DNA of 64,000 nt from positions 1 to 64,000 of the forward strand of contig JBMFWD010000010.1 in assembly GCA_049965615.1 (NCBI GenBank), in the 5' to 3' direction. How positions within the stretch are numbered: the stretch's first letter is position 1; each line of letters opens with the position of its first letter. The DNA comes from Acidobacterium sp049965615 (GTDB taxonomy: Bacteria > Acidobacteriota > Terriglobia > Terriglobales > Acidobacteriaceae). Of this stretch, positions 8,342 through 16,839 are shown piece by piece. Under the pieces are notes generated by a model. The model saw only the letters and a program-made list of their open reading frames with translations, made no database searches and was not told the DNA's origin. Position numbers and translations under genes: made by a program.

Positions 8342-9487
8342 ATGACATCTGGCGGGGAAGACCTACTCACTATTTTAGATGCTCGGGGCGACGGGCGGAC
8401 TCGTCCGCTGTTTGGGCTTAATTTTGAACAACTTACGGAGGCTCTGGGTGGGTTAGAGCTGCCAGCGTGGCGGGTTCGGCAGGTGGAACATGCCCTTTAC
8501 CGGGGGTGGGTGGGGAAACTGAACGAGGTGACGACGCTGCCGGTGGCGCTGCGGGAGCGGCTTGTGGAGGAGGGCTTCCGGGTTGGGCTGCCGGAGATTG
8601 TGGAGACGTTCCAGAGTGCGGATGGGACGGAGCGCTACCTGATTGCTGGGCTGGACGGGCAGACGGTGGAGACGGTGTGGATGCCGGGTGGGGACGGCGG
8701 CGAGACGGGCGATGGTTCGGAGGAAGATGCGGCGCAGCGGGCTACGATTTGCGTTTCGAGCCAGATTGGGTGTGCGGTGAACTGCCAGTTTTGCCTGACG
8801 GCGCAACTGGGGATGGTGCGAAACCTGACGGCGGGGGAGATTGCCGGGCAGGTGGTGGCGGTGCTGAAGCGGCAGCAGGTGAAGATTGGGCGGGACCGGA
8901 TCAATCTTGTATTTATGGGGATGGGCGAGCCTTTTTTGAATTACGACTCTTTTATGGGCGCGGTGCGGCTGCTGGTGGATGAGGTTGGGATTCCGGCATC
9001 GCGGATGACGGTTTCGACTTCGGGGATTGTGCCGGGGATTTTGCGATTTGCCGAGGAGACGGTGCGGCCGAAGCTGGCGATCAGCTTGAATGCTCCGGAT
9101 GATGCAGTGCGGGCGGAGGTGATGCCGATTAATCGCAAGTGGGACATTGCGGCGGTGCTGGATGCGGTGCGGAGGGTTCCGCTGCAGGCGAAAGAGCGGG
9201 TGACGTTTGAGTATGTGCTGCTGGGCGGGGTGAATGACCGGCTGGAGGATGCGGAGAAGGTAGTGAAGCTGGTGCGGCGGGCGAATCTGCCGCTGAAGGT
9301 GAATCTGATTGTTTGGAATCCGGGGCCGGGGACTGCTTACCGGATGCCGGAGCCGGGGAATGTGGCGGCTTTTCAGGAGTTGCTGGTGGGGAAGGGTGTT
9401 CCTGCTTATATTCGACGGCCGAGAGGGCGGGATATTTATGCTGCTTGCGGGCAGTTGAAGCGGACGGTCAGGGAAGGGGCTGGGTAG
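8342..9487 (+). CDS. rlmN: Dual-specificity RNA methyltransferase RlmN
   Basis: 381 aa from the chosen start. Radical-SAM enzyme that adds a C2 methyl to A2503 of 23S rRNA and A37 of some tRNAs. The CAVNCQFC motif (C-x3-C-x2-C) binds the 4Fe-4S cluster, MGMGEPFLNY is the SAM-binding GGE-like element, and the C-terminal YAACGQLK carries the methyl-carrying cysteine. Start: ATG at 8342 after AGGATGGA; the open frame extends to 8264, but that part lies in a repetitive-looking stretch and would reach the protease promoter. Confidence 0.93.
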   Translation: MTSGGEDLLTILDARGDGRTRPLFGLNFEQLTEALGGLELPAWRVRQVEHALYRGWVGKLNEVTTLPVALRERLVEEGFRVGLPEIVETFQSADGTERYLIAGLDGQTVETVWMPGGDGGETGDGSEEDAAQRATICVSSQIGCAVNCQFCLTAQLGMVRNLTAGEIAGQVVAVLKRQQVKIGRDRINLVFMGMGEPFLNYDSFMGAVRLLVDEVGIPASRMTVSTSGIVPGILRFAEETVRPKLAISLNAPDDAVRAEVMPINRKWDIAAVLDAVRRVPLQAKERVTFEYVLLGGVNDRLEDAEKVVKLVRRANLPLKVNLIVWNPGPGTAYRMPEPGNVAAFQELLVGKGVPAYIRRPRGRDIYAACGQLKRTVREGAG

Positions 9488-9500
9488 AGTTATTTTTTTC

Positions 9501-9807
9501 CTATTCGCCAATGTAGAACCCCCGGCTCTGCCGTGGAGGCAGCAGAAGTTTGACAATTCCGGGAATGGGCGCAGGCTCCTTCAGGCGGGCAATATGCGTA
9601 AGAACCTGTTGAAGAACTCATTGCGCCAGCTTTAGCAGGGGCTAAAGCCCCAGTTCATTTGCTGCACTTACGGGCCGACTAAAGTCGTGCCCTTGTTACG
9701 AAGCCCGGGGCGGGAGACGCAAAAGCGAGCCTGCCGCAGTGTGCGTTCAGGCCCATTTGAGAGGCCAATCGCATAAAGCCTCCGGCTTTGCCGGAGGATA
9801 GTTACTC
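9501..9807. repeat. 307-bp dispersed repeat, copy 1
   Basis: The segment from CTATTCGCCAATG to GGATAGTTACTC matches 26058-26364 without length change and at roughly nine of ten positions, in the same orientation. It contains three palindromic elements: GGGGCTAAAGCCCC, a GGGC/GCCC-flanked ACGACTTTAGTCG-type core, and CCTCCGGCTTTGCCGGAGG. No coding frame is conserved between copies. It occupies most of the gap downstream of rlmN. Confidence 0.9.
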
Positions 9808-9870
9808 AAGGATTCGACTGGGACGGGCCTTTTCCCCACGCAAGGCTTCGGCTTGAATGGGCCACTACTA

Positions 9871-10572
9871 CTATGCCTGGGCGGGGATGATGTTGTGGGA
9901 GCGGAGTAGCCGGAGGATTTGGTTGGCGGCTTCGTGTGCGTCGCGGGTGTGGAGAGCGGTATCGAGGGTGAGGATTTTGGCTTTGGGGGCGACGGACTGG
10001 AGCGCGAGCGCCATGTTGGTAGCGGGCATGGGGCCGGAGCCGATGAGGATGGTGTCCACGGGTTGGAAGCGGAGGAGGATTTTTGCGTCGGAGATGAGGC
10101 TGGCGAGTTTGACGTCGCAACTGTGCTGGGCGAGGAGGGTGGCGACGAAGGCGGCGAAGTCGAGGGACTGATCGACGATCATGACGCAGCAGCCGGTGCA
10201 GGTGGAGGCGGCTGGGGCTGGCTCGTTCTCCATGAAGGAGAGGATGGCGGCTTCGTCGGTGGGGTAGGAGTTGAGGATGGCGGCGACGCGGGTGAGTTCC
10301 AGCAACTGGGTGACGATGGAGGCCGGGTTGGCGAGGCGGAGGTCGCCATTGCGACGACGGAGGCTGGCGGCAGTGCGGACGATGAGTCCGAGTCCGAGGC
10401 TGTCGAGGCGGTTGAGGCCGGAGACCTCGAGGACAACCTGTTTGAGGTGACGGCGGGAGTCGAGGTTGAGGATTGCTTCAAGCTGGCCGCACTCGGGGCC
10501 GGCGACGAGTCGGCCTTTGGCGGAGACGACGTGAACGGGTCCGCAGACGCGGGAATGGAGTTCAATTGGCAT
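9871..10572 (-). CDS. STAS domain fused to a degenerate receiver domain
   Basis: 233 aa. Residues 1-115 are a STAS domain with the LDSLGLGLIVR phosphoserine region. After a Pro/Ala-rich linker and a CTGCC segment, residues 128-225 have the strand-helix pattern of a response-regulator receiver (VMIVDQSLDF first strand, VDTILIGSGP third strand), but Gly stands where the phosphorylated Asp should be, and the switch Lys is not evident. The second half would then be a non-phosphorylated protein-binding module. The first half could work as an anti-sigma antagonist. Upstream, yvcK is read in the same direction with a 56-base gap. Confidence 0.75.
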   Translation of the reverse strand: MPIELHSRVCGPVHVVSAKGRLVAGPECGQLEAILNLDSRRHLKQVVLEVSGLNRLDSLGLGLIVRTAASLRRRNGDLRLANPASIVTQLLELTRVAAILNSYPTDEAAILSFMENEPAPAASTCTGCCVMIVDQSLDFAAFVATLLAQHSCDVKLASLISDAKILLRFQPVDTILIGSGPMPATNMALALQSVAPKAKILTLDTALHTRDAHEAANQILRLLRSHNIIPAQA

Positions 10573-10628
10573 GCCTCTTTTTACTCGCGGGCGAGGGGTT
10601 GGGCAAGTGGGAATTCGGGTTGGGGGAA

Positions 10629-11732
10629 TCAGGCGTTGCGGAGGGGGATCTGGAGGAGAGCGTCGGCTACGCGGTCGGAGGCGTGGCGGACTACGTCGCC
10701 TTCGTCGGCGAAGTCGCCGGTGATGCAGCGGATGCCCATGGCTTCGATTTTTTCCGTATCGGCGAGGATGACTTCAGCACCTTCGGCGGCGTAGCGGGCC
10801 TGGGCGGCCGGGGAGATGGGCGCGGTATTGATGACGGCGTAGTCGAAGATTGGTTGGCGGGTGTGGTCGTAGATGCGCTCGATGTGCTGGGAGGCGGTGA
10901 GGTGGAGGCTTTCGTTGGCCTGGGTCATGAGGTTGGCGATGTAGACGCGGGTGCCTTGAGCGCGGGCGATGGCCTCGGGGATTCCGGGAACGAGCAGGTT
11001 GGTGATGAGGCTGGTGAAGAGGGAGCCGGGACCAAGGGTGATGAGGTCGGCCAGGGTGATGGCCTCGATGGTTTCCGGGAGGGGTTCGACGCTGGTCGGA
11101 TCGAGCATGAGCTCGTGGATGATTTCGCGGCTGGCGGTGATTTTTGTTTCTCCACGAACGATGGAGCCGTTGGCCATGCGGGCGGCGAGGGTGACGTTGT
11201 GGGCGGTGACAGGGTAGATGTGTCCGGAGGTGGCGAGGACTTCGGCGGCGAGCTGGATGGCCTGGGGGAAGTCGCCGGTCATTTCGACGAGGGCTGCAAC
11301 GAAGAGATTGCCGAAGTTGTGCCCTTCGAGTTCTCCGCCGGCGCGGAAGCGGTGCTGGAAGAGGCGGGAGATGAGGCGCTCGTCCTGGGAGAGTGCGACC
11401 ATGCAGTTGCGGAGGTCGCCGGGGGGGAGCATTTTGAAGTCCTGACGGAGTCGTCCGCTGGAGCCGCCGTCGTCGGTGACGGTGACGATAGCGGCGAGGT
11501 CGCTGATCCAGACGCGGGCGGCGTGATCGGAATCGAAGAAGGAGCCGGCGCCGGAGTGGGGTACGACGTGGTGCTTGAGTCCGCGGAGGAGTGCGGAAAG
11601 TCCGGTGCCGCCTCCGATGGCGACGACGCGGCGGGCCGCAGACTGGACCTGCTGCGCGAGGCCAGCGTCGGCTGAAGCGGTGAGAGACTTCAGTTCTTCT
11701 GCAATCGATGTGGTGCGTTCAGGAGCCGTCAG
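10629..11732 (-). CDS. yvcK: YvcK/CofD-like family protein (gluconeogenesis factor type)
   Basis: 367 aa. The Rossmann loop RRVVAIGGGTGLSALLRGLK and the downstream VTVTDDGGSSGRLR and PPGDLRNCMVAL motifs identify the YvcK branch of the CofD family, which binds UDP-sugars and supports cell-wall synthesis and gluconeogenic growth in other bacteria. No ATG, GTG or TTG is available near the expected N-terminus. A CTG at 11732 overlaps the TGA stop of the upstream TPR gene and has GGAG exactly 5 bases upstream, so it is the best start. The ATG at 11861 would add 43 residues lying entirely inside the TPR gene, and their Arg/Pro/His-rich composition is that of a shadow frame. Confidence 0.88.
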   Translation of the reverse strand: MTAPERTTSIAEELKSLTASADAGLAQQVQSAARRVVAIGGGTGLSALLRGLKHHVVPHSGAGSFFDSDHAARVWISDLAAIVTVTDDGGSSGRLRQDFKMLPPGDLRNCMVALSQDERLISRLFQHRFRAGGELEGHNFGNLFVAALVEMTGDFPQAIQLAAEVLATSGHIYPVTAHNVTLAARMANGSIVRGETKITASREIIHELMLDPTSVEPLPETIEAITLADLITLGPGSLFTSLITNLLVPGIPEAIARAQGTRVYIANLMTQANESLHLTASQHIERIYDHTRQPIFDYAVINTAPISPAAQARYAAEGAEVILADTEKIEAMGIRCITGDFADEGDVVRHASDRVADALLQIPLRNA

Positions 11733-12250
11733 TAGATCTCCGGGTAAAGCAGTTCGGTGAAGCGCGGGTCGTCGGCCATGTCGGCGAAGTCGGTGTCGCG
11801 ACGAGCCTGGATGCGGTTGAGAGGATTGAGCTCGATGGCGCGGGAGAGGTGGGTGAGGCACTCTTCTGCCTGGCCGGTGACGCTGTTGAGCACGGCTACG
11901 CCGTAATGGGCGAAGTCGGCGTCTTCCTTTTCGGCGAGGATGACTTCGAGGTGCTCGCGTGCGTCTTCATAATTGCCATCGTTGAGCAGGAGGACGGCGA
12001 AGTCATAGCGCTCTTCGATGGTATGGAAGGTGAGCCTGACACGCTGCGCCTGGCGGTCGCAGGCGGCCATGTGAAGGGCGGCGCGATCGCGGACCTCAGG
12101 TGGCGCTTCAGCGGGGAGTTTTTCGAATTCGACCCGGGCCTTGTCGAACTTTCCTTCCTGCATGAGGCGGAGGCCGTTCTCGTAATGCTTGAGATGCTGC
12201 TCGTGATGGGAGTTTGGAGCGGCTTTTTTATCTGTAATCGAACGCGGCAT
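11729..12250 (-). CDS. TPR-repeat protein
   Basis: 173 aa. Helical tetratricopeptide-type repeats are visible from HYENGLRLMQEGKFDKARVE, then in DFAVLLLNDGNYEDAREHLE and AHYGVAVLNSVTGQAEECL, ending in IELNPLNRIQARRD. Such proteins serve as protein-binding scaffolds. No signal peptide is present. ATG at 12250 has AGGTG 8 bases upstream; ATG at 12268 would add six residues. The gene overlaps the start of yvcK, suggesting translational coupling. Confidence 0.8.
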   Translation of the reverse strand: MPRSITDKKAAPNSHHEQHLKHYENGLRLMQEGKFDKARVEFEKLPAEAPPEVRDRAALHMAACDRQAQRVRLTFHTIEERYDFAVLLLNDGNYEDAREHLEVILAEKEDADFAHYGVAVLNSVTGQAEECLTHLSRAIELNPLNRIQARRDTDFADMADDPRFTELLYPEIY

Positions 12251-12417
12251 TTGTTTGGCACCTGTCATGAATCGAGCGTCTTTACCTGGACTCCCTTTGC
12301 AGTCCGTTGGGATGGTGGAATGGGAACGCAGGGTTGGACACGCTCAACTTAACCAGTAGTTATACTACGCGAGGCGGAGAAGGTCACGGAGAGGGGTGGT
12401 CGCGGGTGGGGAAGCGG

Positions 12418-13041
12418 CTAATCTGTTGCCGGCCGGGAGGCGTTGTAAATTGCGGGATTGAGGTCGGGGTCGTTGTACATCTTAAGCTGGCGGTAGACCT
12501 TGAAGCGAAGGGTTCCGGAGAGGACCTGGGCCCAGACTCGGTCGAAGCACTGGACGAGATCAGATTGCTGTTCGGAGAGGACGGCGAGGCGGTGGCGGTT
12601 GCGTTCGATGTGGCCGGTGGGGGCGTCTTTTCGGTGGATTTGCTCGGTGGTGTGAAAGATTTTGAGCGAGAGGATGGAGAGTCGGTCGATCATGAGGCCG
12701 GGGCTCTCGGAGTGGAGCGGGGCGGCGGGCGCGGGAAGCTGGAGTGGGGCGAGGATCTGAAGGAGGAAGTCGTCGCAGGCTTCGGCGAGGTCGTTGCGGC
12801 GCTGGTTGATTTTGTCGATGGCGCGCTTGACGGTGGCGATTTGAGCGTCAGAGGCATTGGGGAGGCGTGCCTGGTCTTCGGTGTGCCATAGCTCGAAGTT
12901 TGCGGCGTGCTGGCGGGCGACGATGAGGAGGAAGGGATCGGCCTGGGAGATGGGAAGACCCTCGAGCTGGTGCCAGCGGCGTGTGCAGTCGTCCTGGAGG
13001 GTGGCGATGGCCTGGGCGGAGATGGATTGGGGCTGGGACAT
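12418..13041 (-). CDS. DUF4254 domain protein
   Basis: 207 aa, helical, cytoplasmic. The pattern W-x2-E-(D)-x-A-R near residue 52, then the basic segment around KRAIDKINQRRNDL, PGLMIDRLSILSLKIFH, and a conserved RFKVYRQLKMYNDP C-terminus match the uncharacterised DUF4254 family, often found near glycosyltransferases in Bacteroidota and Acidobacteriota. Function is unknown. It stands divergent from galT with 122 bases between the starts. Confidence 0.72.
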   Translation of the reverse strand: MSQPQSISAQAIATLQDDCTRRWHQLEGLPISQADPFLLIVARQHAANFELWHTEDQARLPNASDAQIATVKRAIDKINQRRNDLAEACDDFLLQILAPLQLPAPAAPLHSESPGLMIDRLSILSLKIFHTTEQIHRKDAPTGHIERNRHRLAVLSEQQSDLVQCFDRVWAQVLSGTLRFKVYRQLKMYNDPDLNPAIYNASRPATD

Positions 13042-13163
13042 TCGGTTGATCCAACTATATGTTAGAACTGTGATGAAACCGTTTGCAGTGAGTTGCAGTA
13101 TGATGCGGGCGGAGTGAGTTTTCCCCGGCGTTGTAGATTATTTTTTTGCGCGAAGGAGTCAGC

Positions 13164-14219
13164 ATGTCATCCACTTCACCACTTTTCAGCTCGCCACATC
13201 GTCGTTACAACCCGCTGCGGCGGCAATGGGTGCTGGTTTCTCCGCACCGGACGCAGAGGCCGTGGCAGGGGGAAGTGAACCCGGTTTCCGGATTCTCGGA
13301 TGTGAAGTATGACGAGAAGTGTTATTTGTGCCCGGGGAATGAGCGTGCGGGCGGGCATCAGAATCCGAAGTACGAGAGCGTGTTTGTTTTTGACAATGAT
13401 TATGCGGCGCTGCTGCCGACAGCTCCGAATGTGACGGGCGGGGAGCCGCAATCGCCTCTGTTGCGGGCCGAGGTGGAGACGGGTGTGTGCCGGGTGCTGT
13501 GTTTTCATCCGGAACATAACCTGACGCTGGCGCTGATGACGCCGGAGCAGTTGAAGCCGGTGACGGAGACCTGGCAGGAGCAGTATGTGGAGCTGGGGGC
13601 TCGGCCGGACGTGAGCTATGTGGAGATATTTGAGAATCGCGGGGCGATGATGGGGTCGAGTAATCCGCACCCGCATGGGCAGATATGGGCGACGCATCAT
13701 GTTCCGGATGAGCCGGCGATTGAGGGTGAGGCGCAGGCGGAGTACAAGGCCGCGCATGGGTCTTGTTTGCTGTGCGATTACCTGGCGGAGGAGAAGCGGC
13801 TGGGGACGCGGGTGATTGCTTCGAACGAGATTTTTACGGTGCTGGTGCCGTGGTGGGCGGTTTGGCCGTTTGAGACGATGATTCTGGCGAACCGGCATGT
13901 GGGTTCGATGAAGGAGTTTGGCGCGGCGGAGCGCGAGGCGCTGGGGGATATTCTGCACCAGATGACGGTGCGGTATGACAATTTGTTCCAGTCGAGTTTT
14001 CCTTACACGATGGGATTTCACCAGAGCCCGACGACGGAGGAGGATCACTCGGCGTGGCATTTCCATGGGCATTTTTATCCGCCGCTGCTGCGGAGCGCCA
14101 CGGTGCGGAAGTACATGGTGGGCTTTGAAATGCTGGGGATGCCGCAGCGGGATATTACGGCAGAGTCAGCGGCGGAGCGGCTGCGGGCTGTGTCTTCGAA
14201 GCACTTTTTTAAGGGTTGA
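13164..14219 (+). CDS. galT: Galactose-1-phosphate uridylyltransferase
   Basis: 351 aa. Transfers UMP between UDP-glucose and galactose-1-phosphate in the Leloir pathway. The HPHGQIW active site puts the nucleophilic His at residue 171; CYLCPGN (Cys53, Cys56) contributes to the structural metal site, and FHQSP plus WHFHGHFYPP are the C-terminal HIT-fold signatures. ATG at 13164 follows AAGGAG at good spacing. galK and galE are not adjacent. Confidence 0.95.
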   Translation: MSSTSPLFSSPHRRYNPLRRQWVLVSPHRTQRPWQGEVNPVSGFSDVKYDEKCYLCPGNERAGGHQNPKYESVFVFDNDYAALLPTAPNVTGGEPQSPLLRAEVETGVCRVLCFHPEHNLTLALMTPEQLKPVTETWQEQYVELGARPDVSYVEIFENRGAMMGSSNPHPHGQIWATHHVPDEPAIEGEAQAEYKAAHGSCLLCDYLAEEKRLGTRVIASNEIFTVLVPWWAVWPFETMILANRHVGSMKEFGAAEREALGDILHQMTVRYDNLFQSSFPYTMGFHQSPTTEEDHSAWHFHGHFYPPLLRSATVRKYMVGFEMLGMPQRDITAESAAERLRAVSSKHFFKG

Positions 14220-14289
14220 TGGGAGCCAAGCGGGGCGCCGGTGCGGTGGGATAGACGCAGCATTGCCCGAGCTGGCGGCGGCCAGTAAG

Positions 14290-15486
14290 ATGAGTCGCAA
14301 CGTGCTTGAAAAAAATGCAGTTCAAGCGGAGGGCCGCCCTCTCTGGAAGACGATCGTTGTGATTGTCGGGGTGATTTTGCTGGTGGCGGCCTGTCTGGCG
14401 ATTCGCGGATTGCTGCTTCGCAGCGATGCGGCGAGCCGGGACTTTATCAGCTACTGGAGTTCGGCGAAGCTGCTGGCGGCGCATCACAATCCTTACGACC
14501 GGGCAGCGATTTTCCGGCTGGAGATGTCGCAGCAGGCGCACTTTGCTAAGCCATTGGTGATGCGGAATCCTCCGTGGGCCTTGTTCCTGGTGATGCCGCT
14601 GGGATGGGTGAGCCTGAGCACGGCTGCGCTGCTGTGGATGGTTTTGATTATTGTGTGCGCGCTGGGTGCGATCCAGCTGATGCGGCGGCCGGGGGCGGGC
14701 GAGGTTCCGCTGACGCTGCTGCTGTTTGCGCCGACGGTGATTTGCGCGGGTGCGGAACAGACTTCGATTTTTACTCTGCTGGGCGTGGTGTTGTTTTTGC
14801 GCTGGCAGAAGAGCCGGCCGTTTGCGGCGGGACTGGCACTGCTGCCGGCGATGCTGAAGCCGCATTTGCTGGTTTTGTTCTGGGTGGTGCTGGTGCTGGA
14901 GATGTGGCGGCGGCGGGAATGGCGGCTGGTTGCGGGCGGCGTGTTTGGGATGCTGGTGGCGAATGCGGTTGCCTTGGTTTTTGATCCGCGCGTGTGGCAG
15001 GACTACTTGAAGGCGATGAAGGCCGAGCAACTTGGAGCGGTGTACTGCCCGAATGTTTCTGACAGCCTGCGGCTGCTGATTGCGCCGAATGCCGTGTGGA
15101 TGGAGGCGCTGCCGACCGTGGCAGGAATTGCGGTGGCAGTGTGGTACTGGCGACGGTGGCGCGGCCGGTGGGACTGGTGGCGGCAGGGCGCGATGCTGAT
15201 TGCGCTTTCTGTACTGACGGCGCCTTATGCCTGGCCGTTCGACCAGGTGCTGTTTCTGCCGGCGATGATGTCGACACTTGCTGCCGTGCCGAAGCGTGCA
15301 TTCTATCTGCTGGGTGCGGCCAACCTGGCTGCGCTGGCGATTTATATACGGCATCCTTTTCTGGAGACGCCGGTTTATGTGTGGATGGCGCCGGTGTGGA
15401 TGGCGTGGTGTATTTACGCGTACACGCGGCGGGTTCCGCAGGTGCCGGATGCTGTGCGGAGAGAGATGCGTAAGCAGATTGCCTGA
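14290..15486 (+). CDS. GT87-type (DUF2029) integral membrane glycosyltransferase
   Basis: 398 aa with around nine to ten hydrophobic spans, the first at residues 23-44. RDFISYWSSAKLLAAHHNPYD after the first span, and the Pro-rich MRNPPWALFLVMPLGW, are the signatures of GT87/DUF2029 polyprenyl-phosphate-dependent mannosyltransferase-like proteins. Asp in the first loop is the likely catalytic acid by analogy with GT-C enzymes. The donor and acceptor are unknown. The ATG at 14290 lies 70 bases after galT and could be co-transcribed with it. Confidence 0.8.
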   Translation: MSRNVLEKNAVQAEGRPLWKTIVVIVGVILLVAACLAIRGLLLRSDAASRDFISYWSSAKLLAAHHNPYDRAAIFRLEMSQQAHFAKPLVMRNPPWALFLVMPLGWVSLSTAALLWMVLIIVCALGAIQLMRRPGAGEVPLTLLLFAPTVICAGAEQTSIFTLLGVVLFLRWQKSRPFAAGLALLPAMLKPHLLVLFWVVLVLEMWRRREWRLVAGGVFGMLVANAVALVFDPRVWQDYLKAMKAEQLGAVYCPNVSDSLRLLIAPNAVWMEALPTVAGIAVAVWYWRRWRGRWDWWRQGAMLIALSVLTAPYAWPFDQVLFLPAMMSTLAAVPKRAFYLLGAANLAALAIYIRHPFLETPVYVWMAPVWMAWCIYAYTRRVPQVPDAVRREMRKQIA

Positions 15487-15567
15487 TGGTGGAAGTGCGG
15501 CAGCCGGACAGCTGCCTGAGGTGCTCGACACCCACTTTTACCTGCGGAAACAGCGGTTGGAAGCGGG

Positions 15568-15643
15568 TGGTGAGCTCGGTGGGACTTGAACCCACGACCC
15601 TCGCCTTAAAAGGGCGGTGCTCTACCAACTGAGCTACGAGCTC
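15568..15643 (-). tRNA. tRNA-Lys(TTT)
   Basis: 76 nt on the minus strand: acceptor GAGCTCG pairs with CGAGCTC, discriminator A and encoded CCA (15568-15570). Anticodon loop CTTTTAA gives TTT, reading AAA/AAG. D-arm GCTCAGTTGGTAGAGC and T-arm GGGTTCAAGTCCC are intact. Confidence 0.96.
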
Positions 15644-15945
15644 ATATTCAAGTTAACACACTGGAAGCTGTTGATTTCCTGAGGCTGGATGCGGGGTGAA
15701 GGGGTGTTTGGCTGGATTTTGCCGGAGTGAAAAGGGGGGCGTGGAGCGGGCCTGAAGTGGGGATGAAGTTTGAAGGGCTGTGGCTGGCGTGGCCGGGGTG
15801 ATTTGTAGCGGTGGGAGTTTCATTCTGCTGACTGAGATGGGAAGGTTTGATTTCTTTCCTTGTTTTTCTGGATGGTTCGAGGTTACAAAGTCGGCACAGC
15901 TCATCCATCGATGCTCGGAAAGATGGTCTAACTCTGGATGCCAAA

Positions 15946-16420
15946 TGCGCAGCCTGGGCCTTATTTCCCGCGCAGTTCTGGTTGTAACTCTCCTGGCGGC
16001 TTTGAATGTATTTTCCGCTAATGCTGAAAAGTGGTATCAGCCCACCGCACAACAACTGAAGATGACGACGGACCCGAAGGCGCCGAATGCGGCGGCGGTG
16101 TACCTGTTTCGTGAAGAGACGGTGAACGACAAGGAGCACGATCACACGTTTTCAGCGGTGATCAAGGTGCTGACTTCGGTTCTGGGTTACTGGTGTTGCC
16201 GAGCGTTATACGGGCGCGGGTTATCATCGCAATCTCGTCGCGGATGCGAAATTGTTTCAGGATCCTGCGCCTGGAAAGCGTCGGGTCTTCACTTTCAAGG
16301 AGCGTCTTGATCCAGTTCTGACCGTTCAAGCAGAACAGTACAATGCCCAATCTGCTCGCACGAAGGCCCTCTTTTGCCTTCTCGCGTCAAAGAAGCCGAG
16401 ATATCTCGATAACGGCAATG
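15946..16420 (+). pseudogene. Remnant of a secreted protein gene
   Basis: From ATG 15946 a signal peptide (LISRAVLVVTLLAALNVFSANA) leads to EKWYQPTAQQLKMTTDPKAP and AAAVYLFREETVND, which resembles the N-terminus of DUF3857-type secreted proteins. The frame is lost near 16180. In the next frame VAERYTGAGYHRNLVADAK and RRVFTFKERLDPVLTVQAEQ still look protein-like up to about 16350, then decay. No Shine-Dalgarno or complete frame remains. I read this as a frameshifted and truncated gene; the DUF3857 link is tentative. Confidence 0.55.
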
Positions 16421-16839
16421 AGATTCCGTCAGGGCCAGCCGCACTTTCCCCGGCAAGTAAGACGCATCGGCACCACCTTTTCCCCCGCCCACGACTTCGA
16501 CAGTGTGGCTTTTCTCCGAGTGTCTATAACAGCCTCTGTAACCTTTGCTTTCTAGTAGCCGAAGACAATCACAGTATTGGAAGCCGCTTGCCCGGCAGCT
16601 ATCTTGCCGACTTCAAATCCACAGCAAGGGCGCACTTTGCCTCTGCAATGAAACGGCATTTGATCCCCGTATCCTCAGGCGGTGGCATTTGGCAGGCGGG
16701 CGTCAAGTCCGCATACAAGCAATTCCGGACCGAACGCCTGAAGCTAATCTGCAAAGAGTTCGAAAAAGCTGCCGGAATTCGAATCTTTCAACGCGACCAG
16801 GCCGTGATCCCAGTAGTGTTAACAGGCCCTGGTCCGGGC
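16421..16839. other. Decayed non-coding interval
   Basis: Lower-GC stretch after the pseudogene. One plus-strand frame stays open into the 3' end of the opposing KdpD-like gene and includes a protein-like patch (SAYKQFRTERLKLICKEFE, about 16706-16763), but it has no start signal and no recognised family. Probably further remnants of the same decayed locus. Confidence 0.5.

Noticed and set aside
9501..9807. Insertion sequence
   Set aside because: No transposase frame, no terminal inverted repeats and no target duplication seen; called a dispersed repeat instead.
11732..11861. ATG at 11861 as yvcK start
   Set aside because: The added 43 residues lie inside the TPR gene and are Arg/Pro/His-rich without family similarity; a CTG with perfect Shine-Dalgarno spacing is better placed.
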